64,000 nt of DNA from Funneliformis mosseae (taxonomy: Eukaryota; Glomeromycota; Glomeromycetes; Glomerales; Glomeraceae): assembly GCA_910592005.1 (NCBI GenBank), contig CAJVPP010000019.1:1-64000 (forward strand), given 5' to 3'. Shown here piece after piece: positions 1 to 12,042 of this stretch. The notes beneath the pieces are model-generated. The model saw nothing but the letters and a program-made list of their open reading frames with translations. It did not search any database and was not told the DNA's origin. Numbering within the stretch: position 1 is the stretch's first letter; every line of letters starts with the position of its first letter. Both the position numbers and the translations under genes were made by a program.

Positions 1-130
1 TTTGAGTTAATGTTAAATTTGAACTTATTTTATTAAAAAAATAATATTTAGCTTATAAAGCAAAAAAAAAATTTTTTAGTAGTTTCCTCTTTTTCTATTA
101 CAAAGAGTCCATATTTTTCTTTATATAATA

Positions 131-1836
131 TCAAAAGTAAATTCAAAAAACAACTTAATGAACTTACTAACAAACAAGATGAACTTTTAAAAAAAAAATG
201 AAAATCTCTTACAGCTATACAAAATAAAGAATTTTGTTTGAAAAAATATCATTATCTATTTTAAATCAAAAAAACTTAGCTAATGAATATAATATTAGTA
301 AAGGTATAGTAAGTGATATTTTTAAAAAAAAAGACTAATGGCTTTTTGTAAATACTAACTCAATTTGAAACATGATAAGAAAATTCTATTCTCTCTCATT
401 GAAGAAGTATTAGCAATTTGGGTAGATAATGCATTTAAAGCTAGTCTTATTATTCTGATAATATTCTTTCAATAAAGCCTTGAGTTTTACTTTTTTATTA
501 AAGAAGGATAAGTTTAAAGTGTCAAATGATTGTGTGAATAACTTTAAAAAATGATACAATCTTAAACAATATTATATATATAGAAAGGTTACAAATACAT
601 TACTTAAAGATCTTAAAATAATGAGTGAGAATCTCTGGTAAATATTAAAAGATTATAATTTTGAAGATATATTTAATTATAATGAAACAAAACTATTTTA
701 GAAGATAAAACTATATCAAATAATATCTAATAAATAAACATCAGAAACAAAATAATCAAAGGATCATATAATAATCCTACTCATGTGTAATGCAATGAAA
801 AGAAAAAGTTAGTACTTTTATTTAAATACAAGTATAAAAATTTTAGAGTTATTAAGAATATTAATAAAAGAACGCTTCTAATTAAATACTATTAGAACTA
901 AAAAAGTTGAATGCAGATTTCAATTTGAAACAATTACTTAAAAAAACTTGATATAAAAATAGGAAGATAAAATCAGAAAATTTTCTTTCTTGTAGACAAT
1001 GCTCTGATATATGCTTTTTATGAAACCACTTATCTGACTAATATTACTATTTAATCCCTCTTTTCAAATATCACTATACATCTTTAACCTTGTGATCAAG
1101 ATATTATAAATAGTTTTAAGGTAATAAATATAATTAATTTAGTAATTCTTTAGTTAAAATATAATTGACATTATTATATTTTATATTTTATTTATACTTA
1201 ATTCTAATTTAACTTACTTTAGACATAATATCAAAAGCTATATTTACAAAATCAGGTTAAAGCTTTTGATAAACTTAATGAATACTATATTAAATCCTAT
1301 ATAATTAATATTAAAAAATATATAAAATATATTTTATAAGCATGGGATAACATTATAAAAAAATAATTGAAAATTATTAGATGAAAGCAAATATTATACC
1401 TAATAATAATTATAAAAATAAGAATGAAACTAGCAATAATATATTATTTGAATTTAAATGGTTAAATGAAATAGAAGAAGTTCAAATATTAATCAATAAA
1501 CTAGATTTTGATAATCCTTTTTCTACTAAAGAATTTGTTAAGTATAATAAGTTTGAAATTACAGACAAAATGATATCTGATGAAAAAATTTTAAAAGCAG
1601 TTTTATCTAATCAAGAAGATAAAATAAAGAAAGAATTTTTATCACCAATAATTATTTCTGGTAAAGTTATTGAGGCTTATAATAATAATTTTATATTTGA
1701 AATAACAAAAAAAACTTTTGATATGAAAAAAGAAGAGTTAAAGTCTATTAAAAAACTTAGAAAAAAAGCTTTAAAACAACAGTTTATATCTTCAAAACAA
1801 ACTAATCTCAATAAATTTATTGCTATAATAGAATAA
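131..1836 (+). pseudogene. pogo/Tigger (CENP-B/DDE_1 family) transposase relic
   Basis: Reading across frames gives the order expected of a CENP-B-like transposase. An N-terminal helix-turn-helix lies near 205-335 (residues like LANEYNISKGIVSDIF). The DDE core has a first acidic site near 665-700 that now reads YNET instead of CDET, LVDNA near 990, and PCDQDIINSF near 1090-1115. A probable intron runs 1121-1222 (GTAATA..TTTAG) and restores the frame into QNQVKAFDKLNEYY. The last 151 codons (from 1381) are open and form the usual acidic C-terminal tail, ending at 1836. Many in-frame TAA/TAG codons and the lost catalytic Asp make it inactive. Stops mostly replace expected Gln or Trp codons. Family call is by recalled similarity; the C-terminal piece is not an independent gene. 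Confidence 0.8.
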
Positions 1837-2604
1837 TAATTTGAGAAGTTACGTAATAATAGTTAATAACGTTTATTTGATTTTTTTTTACTTTTTATAA
1901 AATAAAATGATATTATTATTATAAGAAATTTTAATATATTGACTAAATAATACCCTTATAATCATGTTAAAATTTTGTTGAAATTGTATTAAGAAATCAC
2001 ATTATTTTTATTAAATTTTTAACCAATTTTTATTAAATTTGTGATGAAATTGCTTATTGATTTTTTTAATAAATTGTAATGAATAATTTTATAATAATTT
2101 TTATTTATTACTGAGATGATTATTTATTATTATTAATCTATTCTGATTGTCTGATGTATTATATTTATTAAATTTATATAAGTTATATTTGAATTGATCT
2201 AATTTTTATAAATAATATGATGTATTATTATTTTGATTTTTTGTTTTTAATACAAATTAAAATTTTAATCACAAAGAATTCTTATTGTATTATTTTAATT
2301 ATGAGTTTTGCTTGTTATATTTAGATTGATCTAATTTTATAAATAATATAATGCACAATTATAATATAATGCTTAAATTATTATTTTGACTTTTTGTTTT
2401 TAATATAAATCAGAATTTCAATCAAGATTGTATTATTTCAATTATAAGTAAAGAATTTCATAAAATACAAATCAAATAGATAAATTTATTTATAAAGGAA
2501 AGTAATTTTTATCATTATATAATTTTTTACCTTTTAAAATTTAAACCTACCTTTAAATCATTTTAATTTACTCCTTTAAATCATATTTTTTTATAAATAT
2601 AAAA

Positions 2605-2993
2605 ATGATTACAAGAATAATTTGGGAGGATAATGAAATAAATTTATTAGTTAAGAAAGAAGGAAGAAAAATAAAGAGTATTATATAAGGTACAGAGGCA
2701 ATAAGATGAGATTCTAGAGGAGTGTAGCTTAATGAATTAATTAAAGATATAATACGACATATTCAACTTGCTAATGTAAGTTAAAATAGAGGATTTGGTA
2801 TAGGATTACAATATAAGTTAATAAATGAATAACAATATAATGATAAATATAACTTAACAGTATAATTAATATGTTTTAAGACTTTTGCAATTATCAAAAT
2901 GAAGCGAGAAGAAGTAGAAAGTAGACCTATACTATAAAAAGATTATACAACTTCTTTAGGACTCAATTCTGGGATAGACCAGATAATAATTAT
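2605..2993 (+). pseudogene. Myb/SANT-like second reading frame of the pogo element (relic)
   Basis: A short frame starts at ATG 2605 (MITRIIWEDNEINLLVKK). After a frameshift it continues EYYIRYRGNKMRF-stop-RS, then about 40 degenerate codons to near 2993. The spaced pattern W-x3-E-x2-LL.ER..RN.EY.....N...FW.SIA..IN resembles Myb/SANT-like (trihelix-type) DNA-binding domains. The inverted copy at 60925-61316 carries the same frame (MTTRII-stop-EDNEIDLLIEE) with two Trp codons changed to TAG, so comparing copies recovers the pattern. It lies downstream of the transposase on the same strand. A two-protein organisation is inferred; it could be an old passenger insertion shared by both copies. Confidence 0.5.
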
Positions 2994-3179
2994 AAACGTT
3001 TAAATGATTTTTTAGATTTATATTAAATATATTTACTTTTTTAAAATTAAGGCACATTTATAAGAGAAATCGTAATTTACTTACTATAAGGTAAATATGA
3101 AATACAAAGCAAAACTGTGACGTATCTGTGAGGCAAAACTGAAATAGATGGCAAAATCACGACATTCTTATAAGGCCTG

Positions 3180-3545
3180 CAAGGCAATAAAAATTTCATT
3201 TTTTTCTTATTATTTGTTTAATTTCATTTTTTTCATATTGTTCGTTTAATTTTGTTTTTTCTTTTTATATCATACATTTAATTTCATTTTTTTATTTCAT
3301 TTAGTTTTCCTATTTCATTTTATTTTCCTAATTTTATTTTGTTTTATAGTTTTTTTTTATTTGTTTAATTTTATTTTTTCATCTTGTCTCGTTCACTTAA
3401 TTTCATTTTATAGTTTCATTTCAGTTTTTTAATTTCATTTTTCATCTCGTTTAGTTTTCTTAATTTCTTTTTTTATTTCATTTAGTATTTTTTTCATTTC
3501 ATTTTCATTTTTTCTTTTATTTAATTTATTTTTTATTTTATTTTA
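3180..3545 (+). repeat. Degenerate pyrimidine-rich array (TTTAATTTCATTTTTT units)
   Basis: About 365 nt with almost no A outside a recurring ATTTCATTT core spaced at roughly 20-40 nt, so the strand is strongly asymmetric (T-rich here, GA-rich in the inverted copy at 60405-60780). It is part of the pogo element because both copies have it at the same place. Confidence 0.75.
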
Positions 3546-3883
3546 AAAAAAATGATAAATTTTTTTTTAAAAAAAATGATAAATTTTTTTTTAAAAAAAA
3601 TTTTTAGTAAATTAATAAAACTATTATATAATGATTAACAAATTGCATATTAAAATAAAATGACTAGAATTTACAAAATAATATGAAAATATTTCTGAAA
3701 AAATTATATCATAGTAAAATTATATTTATGTAATGAAATCAGTAATTATCTACTATAATGAATAATTCGTTAACATTATAATAAATTATTCATTATGAAT
3801 ATTGAATAATTTATTATAAAGTTAACGAAGATTCTTATAATGAAGATCTGATCATAACTTTATTATATTGAGACGTGACTGTA

Positions 3884-6800
3884 TATAGTATCAATATTTA
3901 TCTTTTTATGTAATTTTTAAATAAGATTCTTTATTATTAATAAATAAATAATAGGATTTTAAAATATCTTAATATAATTTATTAAAAAAAATAAAAAATA
4001 AAAGCAAAATTTATAATAAAGTATTTATTTTTATTTCTTATATTATAAAAAATAAGATTAAAATCTAACAATTAATAATATTATGATATTTATTATTAAA
4101 AAGGAAGATATATTAAAAATTTAGTTCAATTCACTAAGAAATATTATAATTAGTTTAATCAAATTATTTTTCTTAAAAATTAAGATAATTTTGTTTATAA
4201 ATTAATTTTTAGTTATTAAATATAATATAATATCTTACATTTTAGAAAAATAAATATAGTATATTTAAAAATAATCTGAAGTTTTAGTAATATATTATAT
4301 TTAATGTATTACTAATTTTATATAAATCAGATTTTAAATATTTAAATCTTAATAAGATAGGAATTTTGTTTACAAAGTTTTCATTATTAAAGTTTTTATA
4401 TAATCAAAAGTAAAATTATAAGTTAAGAGATCATAAAAAACTTAATAATTATTTGATATTTTAATTTTTAATTAAATTTAAAATTTAAAAACTGTTGAAA
4501 TAAAAAAAAATACTTTATAGATTTTAAATTAAAGATTTAATTATTTTTATAAAAATTATAATTATATTTATATTATAGATATTTTTATATATTTTTTAAT
4601 TAAGCAAATATTTTACTTAACTTGTAAATTTTTATTTTTTTTTTAAATTATTAAAAAATATAAGAAGATAAATAATATTTTTAATTATTAAATAATAATA
4701 TATAATATAATTTTTAATAATTTTTGCAATAAGATTTGTATCTTGATCTTTATATTTAATAATACAAATAAATTAATAATATATTATTTAATATTTATAA
4801 ATTATTATTTATTACATCAAAAGATTGCTTATCTAAACTCATTTTAGATTTGGCAAAATGTTTAAACTATAGTTTCACTAATTTTTTACTAAGGTTTTGA
4901 TATAGTTTCATATTTTTATATACTTTGATATAATTTTACCTTTTCTAAAATTTTTTAGATTTTTTAATAAGATTTTAATATAATTTTATTAAACTTTACC
5001 TTTTTTTATTTAGATGATTTGCAAAACCTCTAGATTTCATTTAGCAACCTTATCTATCATATAATTATTACACAAATAATTTATATATAATACACATATA
5101 TACAAATAAAAATTTTCTATTTTTAATATCCTTATTAATATTTTTTGATATATTAAATATTTAACATTATTAATATATTATTAGATTAATTTTAATAAGA
5201 ATATAAATATTTATAAGAGTTATAACTTTAGTTATAACATTAATTAGTTATAAAAGATTATAATATATATCTTTATTTTTATTTAAATATAAATATCTTT
5301 TTATATTTTTAAAAATATCAGAATAATTTGCAACAAGTTCATCATTAAATTTAAGTTTTTTAATAATTTTCAATAAAATTTACTAACTATTATAGATTTT
5401 CTTGATTTTTTTTTCAAAATAGTAATTTATCTAGTGAAGTTCAAATAATTAGACAATTATTATTAATATAAAAAAAGATACTTATCATATATAAATAAAA
5501 ATATATAATTTTTCTTTACTTTCAAATTCTAAAAGAATCATTTGTATTTTATCATTAATAAATATTAATATTAATCTTTTATAATTCATCATAACTTCTA
5601 AAATTTTTAATATTATAATATATCTTTATATTCATATTTATTACCTTTCTTTTATGATTATAAAGCTAAACTTAACTTATCAAATTATATTCTTGCAGTT
5701 TTTTTGATATTCAATTTGTATGTAATTGCTATACTTATTTATGAAAAAAGTTTTATTGTCACAAATTCTTTATGTTTTTTAAGTGTTATTTTTTACTATT
5801 AATATAAATATACACTAAATTACAATTAATGATATCTTCATCATCAATTATTGACTTAGTTTTTAATGATAGTTTTATAATAAAATAGATAGTAAATCAT
5901 ATTCAATCTAATAATTATCTAATTTATGAATAACTCTAAATCTGTAAATTTCTTTATTATAAATTTTATTTAATAGTTTTTTACTTGCTTTAATTTGTAT
6001 TAAATAATTTTTTTTCTAATATTTAAAATATATATATATAAACTGATATCTTAAATAATTATATATATTCTGATTTTTTGATTATCTGAAATAATACATT
6101 TCAATTTATATAATTTAGGTCAAAATTATAATTATTAATATTTTGTAATTCATCAACTATAATTCATCAACTATAATTTTTTTTTAATATACTCTCATTA
6201 TTTATTTATTATCTGTATTTTTTTTTCTAATATAATATCTTTATTTATTAAATTAAATTAATTTAAATTATCCATTTTAATTAAATTCTAATAATTTAAA
6301 TATCTATATAAACTAATACATTATTATCATTTAAAACTATTTTAGCATCAGATTTATTTTATTTATTTATTAAATTTATAATAAGTTTATACTCAACTAG
6401 TTTAAATAAATTAGTAAATAACTTATCCTTTTTATTGCTACTGTAAATTTTTTTTAACTCATATTTATGATAATATATTATTGTTAAATTATTAATATAT
6501 AATATTCTTTTTTTGTTTAAATTCTGCAGTATTAGTTTATATTAATTAAATTCAGGTAAATATTTTATTCTTTGATCTATAAACTATCAGAATCAGAATT
6601 TTTTTTTCAGAATAATCATTATCAGATTCATTAAATTCAAGATTATCATTTTTTTTATATTTATTAAATATAAATAAAATATATAATAATATTATAATTT
6701 TTGAAAAAAAAGCAATGTTTACAAGTATTTACTTATTTATTTATTAAAATTTACTTTTTAATTTAATAGATAAAAATTAATCTAAAAATTTTAATTTTAA

Positions 6801-8089
6801 TTTAGTTCAGATTGCATAAAAATCAATCTAAAAATTTTGGTTAATTCATTTTAAATAAATGATAAAATTTATTCAATTAAAATGATAAAAATATTATTCT
6901 AAATAAACAATAAAGAATCATTTGATTAAAATAAAAAATATCATTTAAAATAAATAATAAAAGAATTATTTTCATGAATTTATTATCAAATATTTTCAAT
7001 TTCAGTTTTTATAATTAATTTTAGATAAATTTAATATAGCATAACTTTATTATTATTGAAAAATATTAAAATTCTAATTCAAAATTTTTAAAGCATAATT
7101 TATAGTTTATTTAATGTTAATAATATAATTATTATATAAAATTATAATTTTTTTTAGAAAATTTAAGTTTATTTTTAAATAAGAGAGCTTATATATATGA
7201 TATAATAATAGATTACTATAGATCAGATCCTCTTCTCCTTTTGAGTAAAACTATGATATCACGTGATAGTTAAATTTTATTTTAACCAATCATTATTAAG
7301 CATTATATTTCATATTTATAATAAATTACAATAAAGAAAAAGATACTGTTGAAGGATACTATTAAAAGATTAAGCTGTTTTTTTAAGAATTCTGAATAAT
7401 TTAATTATTATAAACTTAAAAGTTGCTAATATTAAAAGTTGATTTACCTTTATGATGTTAATTAATATAATTTTTACTAGTATATGTTTGCTTAACTAAA
7501 GATTCTTCAATGATTTGTACCTAAAAAATTTTAGTATCATAAATTATTTAATAAGATAGATAATTATTTATCTTGTAGTCCTCCATATTTTACTTTATTG
7601 CTATTATTGAGTGGTTTATCATCATTTATGTAATCAGCATTAGTTTAATAAAATAATAAATTTGAATATAATAATATTGTTTTCATATTGATGTTATAAA
7701 TAAAAAACATTATCTTTGTTGTATCAGTTTATAATTTCATTGTATCTTTCACAACTGACACACATAATTTATCATTAGTATTTGTTACATCTATAAATGT
7801 AGTACTAATTATATTTTTGATTACCACTTTTTGATTTCTTTATCTAAAACCTTAGCATGCAGTCTTTTCTAACTATACCAAAATATAACAAGTTTTATAT
7901 TTATAAAACTCCTATAAATCAATACCAGAAGTTCTATAATACTTTCAGTTATCAATGTATAGTAAATGCAAAAAATCCTGTTTACCTAAAATTAACCTAT
8001 ATATAAAATATACTAATATGTGAAAGGAGATTTAGAATAAATCTCAGGAGAAAATCAAAAATAAAATCTATGAATATTTGGTAACTCTG
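3884..8089. other. AT-rich intergenic DNA, no recognisable gene
   Basis: About 4.2 kb of very AT-rich sequence without a usable reading frame. On the minus strand, 7600-7900 contains short coding-like stretches (e.g. LCVSVVKDTMKL) that may be remnants of another transposon protein; I cannot name the family. Nothing else supported. Confidence 0.6.
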
Positions 8090-10080
8090 ATTTCAATTCA
8101 AATTTTTTTGTAAATTAATTATTCACAAGCTAGCCTGTCTCAAAATTTAAAGTCTACTCAAATCATTCAAAAGCTAATAGAAGAGATTATTGTAGTTGAT
8201 GTCAATCCACCTTCTAATGCTGCTGCACAAAAAAAAACTATGAAAACTATATAAAACTTACAGAACTTTAGCATCTTTATAATTCTACTAATAATTTAGA
8301 AATTTAATGTAATCTAATAGAGTGTATACTAAGTCTCAAAGAAATTTTGTACAATAAAGATAATAAAATTAAGAAATTGAAGTGTTAGACAAGTTATCAA
8401 CATAAAAGTAGGGAAAAAATGTGAAATTTTTACAAGAAAATCAAGAAATAATAAAATACAATTTATCTGATTATCCATCTCTTTTAATTTAATATTCTGA
8501 TTTACATGAATATATACATAAATGTATTAAATTCAGAGTTGCAGATAAAAAAAGAAGAAAAAAAATTATTAAAGTTAAGACCATCTGTTATCTTTAAGAA
8601 AAACTCAATTCAAAATATAACAAATATCTTTCCTGTATCACTTTTAGTAATTACCTGTTACTATCTTGATCAAATTCTATAGCAGCAAAGGCTCATCACT
8701 ATCTGGCTAATATCACAATTATGTCTGTTTCTCAAAATAAAAAAAAGGAACACCCTTATGAGCATTATTGTCTTGCTTCTGTAAAAGGAGTAAAACAATT
8801 TACTGCCTTATTTCTAATCTATTCTGTTATTATTTCTCAAGATAACAAAGCCAAAATTACTCTTAGCATCCCTACAGTTAGAAGAACTTTTTAAACAATG
8901 CAAAGTTTTTGAGAATCAGTTACATTACCTGATCATGATTTCCAATTGAAATGCAGCAAAAACTTATCCCATTGGTTTACTTATTCATTAATCTAAGTGA
9001 TATAAATAACTTTTTTTATAATGACCAACTTTTGATTTTTATACATCTGCAATATCAAATTGGTATAAGCTTAACCTTTCATATGAGTAATCTAAATTTA
9101 TTAACAAAAAACAGTTATTTTGATAGGATACTAAAAGTTAATAGCCAAATCAAACCTATTTGGATACTTTTAGTTGATAGAAGTCCTGATAAAAATTCAC
9201 GCTACATGAAAAATATCTTTTAATATTATAAAATATTTTGGCATTTGATTTTGATTATCTTTTCATTAGAATGCATGTATCTGGCTAATCAGTATATAAT
9301 CCTGTTGAGCGTAATATGGTAACGTTCTCTCAAAAGCTAGCTAGAATAATATTACTAACTGATAAACATAGTTTTCATCTTAATTCTCAAGGCCAAGTAG
9401 TTAACTCAAAGCTTGCAATGAAGAATATGCTTTACATTAGTGAAGCTTATATGCTCTTTAGAATCATGATTCTATCTTTGAAAGACCAGTTATAATACAG
9501 TATATTGATCAAAAAAGCTCTCCATTTGAAGATATCATGTTTTCTGCATATGACAAAGAAAATACTAAAGAATTAATTGTACCTTGGTAATAGCTAGAAA
9601 ATCACATTAAGATGTGTCAATATTGTATCAATATTCTCTTAATATTAAAAAATGTGAAAATCTACTTTATTGTTTACTTAAATATCTTAAAGAGTTAGCC
9701 ATCCTTCTTGCAAAAAATAATGGATTCCTTTCACTTATAACAAAAGGAAAAGATGATCATTTCTTGAATTTGCTTCATATATTAAAATATTGTGATAAAT
9801 TCAAAATACCTAGATATGATACCTACTATCCTTCCATTAATTTAAACACTTATATTTATCTCTGCTATTCTGATTATAATGCATATTTTCTGACTTTTTC
9901 CATAGTTATTCTATATAAAAAAATCAATATCCAAAATAATAAGGACAACTAGCTAAATAAAAAAAGCTACTTATCAATTCTATTGACGATTTTTCAGTTG
10001 TATCTACATTAGCTGAATAAGTATTAGACTTATGTAATTGGAAAATACAATCAGATAGTGAATAAGGAGGTTATTAAAAA
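8090..10080 (+). pseudogene. Relic of a transposon-associated protein with VDGGPDEN-type core
   Basis: Reading across frames from about 8150 to 10070 gives one continuous, stop-ridden protein. Recognisable parts: a Lys/Arg-rich stretch with LSCITFSNYLL near 8570-8660, SIAAKAHHYLANI near 8680, HYCLASVKGVKQF near 8770, the core LLVDRSPDKN near 9160-9190 (expected VDGGPDEN), HVSG-stop-SVYNPVERNM near 9270-9320, and a C-terminal part with two Cys pairs. Two open fragments remain: 8951-9223 and 9614-9952. I recall many full-length copies of such a protein in mycorrhizal fungi and in cnidarian genomes, where it behaves like a repeated transposon-type family, but I cannot give it a superfamily name. 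Not functional here. Confidence 0.6.
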
Positions 10081-11683
10081 GTTAGGATGGGTTTTTAAGT
10101 GATATAAAAAAAAGTTAGTAAATTTGCGATATGCTAAATCATTAAATCATGTAAATATTATATTCTACTAATACATAAATTATTCAAGAAAGTCCAATTT
10201 ATCAATTAAAATATTGTTATTATTAGAATTTATTATACATTTTTTGAATTTATACATATTTTTTTTTTTTTTTTAAGATGACATGTGTCAGATTAGATTT
10301 ATTATTAGATTATTGTTATATAAGTTCACAATATGTCATGTAGATCATGTGATCTAAATCTTTATTCTGATTTGCTAATTATAGAGGTGAGATATTTGAG
10401 ACTCCCTCTCTTTCTCTAATAATTACGTCATATATGTAAGCTCCCTAATTCAATTTTAAAATTAAGTTTTTAAATATTTATTTATAGATTAAATTTTCAA
10501 TTTTATATATAATAAAACTTTTTTTTTTATATTTTAAATTTATTACATTTTTATTATAAAACATTTATAATATAAAGATTCTACACTATAGAATTATTAT
10601 ATTAAGTTATTAATATTTAGAAATTTAAGATTTTATTATACATATAAAGTTTATTTTTAGTTAATAAACTTTTAATTGACTTATATAACAATATGAAAAA
10701 AATAACTTTAATTTAAGATTAAATATGATAATTCTTAATAGAATTTTTGATTTCTTTTATTTATAAAATAATAGTTATTACCATATATTTTTGAGAATAA
10801 ACAATATATGATATGCTTTTTTATAGTAATTTGTTTATTAGTCACATGTTTTATTATATTATTCATCACATGAATATTAATTAATAAATATTTATTATAT
10901 GTTGCTTATTTTTAGAAGAATACAGTAAGTATATATCTAATAGATTTATTAGAGAAAAATTAATTTGTCAATTTAAATAAATTTGTAATATTATTAAAAG
11001 AAATAGTTAAAATTTATAAATAGATTTTTAATAATGTATTTTTAATTGTCTAGAACGAAGTATAAGACATTACACTTTTAGAAAATAATGTGAAAAATTT
11101 ATGATCACGTGAGTATTTCTTTTATCTTGTTATGTATACAATAAAATTAATAAATAAAAATTAAATAAAAAAATAAAAAATAATCATAATAATTATAAAA
11201 TTTTTTTTAAATATTTAATTAATTAATTTATTTATATTTATTGATTTTAAATAAAAAATTTCACCAAAATTATATAAGAGATTTTTGAAATTCTCCTATC
11301 ATATATAAAATTTTTGATATTAGTAATACATGTTTATTAAATTTTACTTATGACCTATCTTATAAGATTTTAGGTTTTTAGCCTATTGTATAATAAATAA
11401 TATAAAGTTATATAATTATAAAAAAAAAATGTTAGATTAAATTGCTATCTCAGATAGCTTAAAAATTTTTTGCTTCACATGATTTTTTAACTACTAGAAA
11501 CTTGAAAATTTTTTTGATAATGAAAAAAAAATATTTTTTACTTGCTTATATATCACCAGTTATATAAGGAATGAAATTTTATTTAGAAACTTTTGATAAT
11601 ACTAGAATTAGATTTGTAATTATAATATTTTTAATATTTTTTTATATTTATGATACATTATTCTCTTTTTTATTTAAAACATA
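10081..11683. other. AT-rich intergenic DNA
   Basis: No coding signal. Contains a T tract at 10260-10274. A slightly less AT-rich patch at 10280-10440 (ATGTCATGTAGATCATGTGATC) may be the end of the preceding repeat. Nothing else supported. Confidence 0.6.
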
Positions 11684-11800
11684 GTCAACTTCCTATATAG
11701 TCACACCCTCAGGACAAAAAAAATTTGGTATGATTATTATTAGCTTTAGCCTAATAAAATGTGCTTATAAGGGAGGAGTGACTATATAAGAGGTTGACTG
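11684..11800. mobile_element. Short MITE with AGTCAACTTCC / CAGTCAACCTCT termini
   Basis: The left end AGTCAACTTCCTATATAGTC is inverted at the right end as ACTATATAAGAGGTTGACTG, followed by TA. About 117 bp with no coding capacity. The termini match those of the pogo-like element (CAGTCAAC), so it is probably mobilised by the same transposase class. The left terminal C and TA are altered. Confidence 0.7.
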
Positions 11801-11899
11801 TATTTAGTTTAGGATAACATTTAATAAAGTGTTGGGCATGGTTTAGGATGTTAATGATTCGATCCGAAAGGGTGAGATTGGGATCTTAATTAATTGGCC

Positions 11900-11907
11900 A
11901 CGTGACG
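11900..11907. promoter_or_regulatory. CACGTGAC E-box upstream of the NRAMP gene
   Basis: Perfect CACGTG core 136 nt upstream of the NRAMP ATG, in a short non-AT-rich patch. Such E-boxes bind bHLH factors; the actual regulator here is unknown. Confidence 0.35.
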
Positions 11908-12042
11908 TACAGAATTCAAGATTAAGATAATTTGGGAATGATCGGCAATATAGAAAATTTTTTTGACTTATTTGGTAATTCGTTTAATTCAAATTTTTAG
12001 TTAAAAGTTCGTTTTTATTTAAATCATCTCAAACGTAACATC

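Larger units (their letters stand above)
1..3881 (+). mobile_element. pogo/Tigger-like DNA transposon, copy 1 (left end outside window)
   Basis: A decayed transposon cut by the left window edge. It reads, left to right: 5' region, transposase relic, short Myb/SANT-like frame, T-rich degenerate array, subterminal inverted repeats around 3745-3850, and a right terminus ending in GACGTGACTG followed by TA at 3882. From about 1860 onward it aligns by eye, in reverse complement, with 60144-62080, including the terminal CAGTCAC. That second copy has both ends and TA flanks, which defines the right boundary used here. The left terminus is not visible. Confidence 0.75.

Noticed and set aside
1381..1836. 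Stand-alone 151-residue gene
   Set aside because: It is the C-terminal tail of the pogo transposase relic, continuous in frame with upstream transposase text and partly present in copy 2.
8951..9952. Two small genes at 8951-9223 and 9614-9952
   Set aside because: Both are open pieces of one decayed protein spanning 8090-10080.
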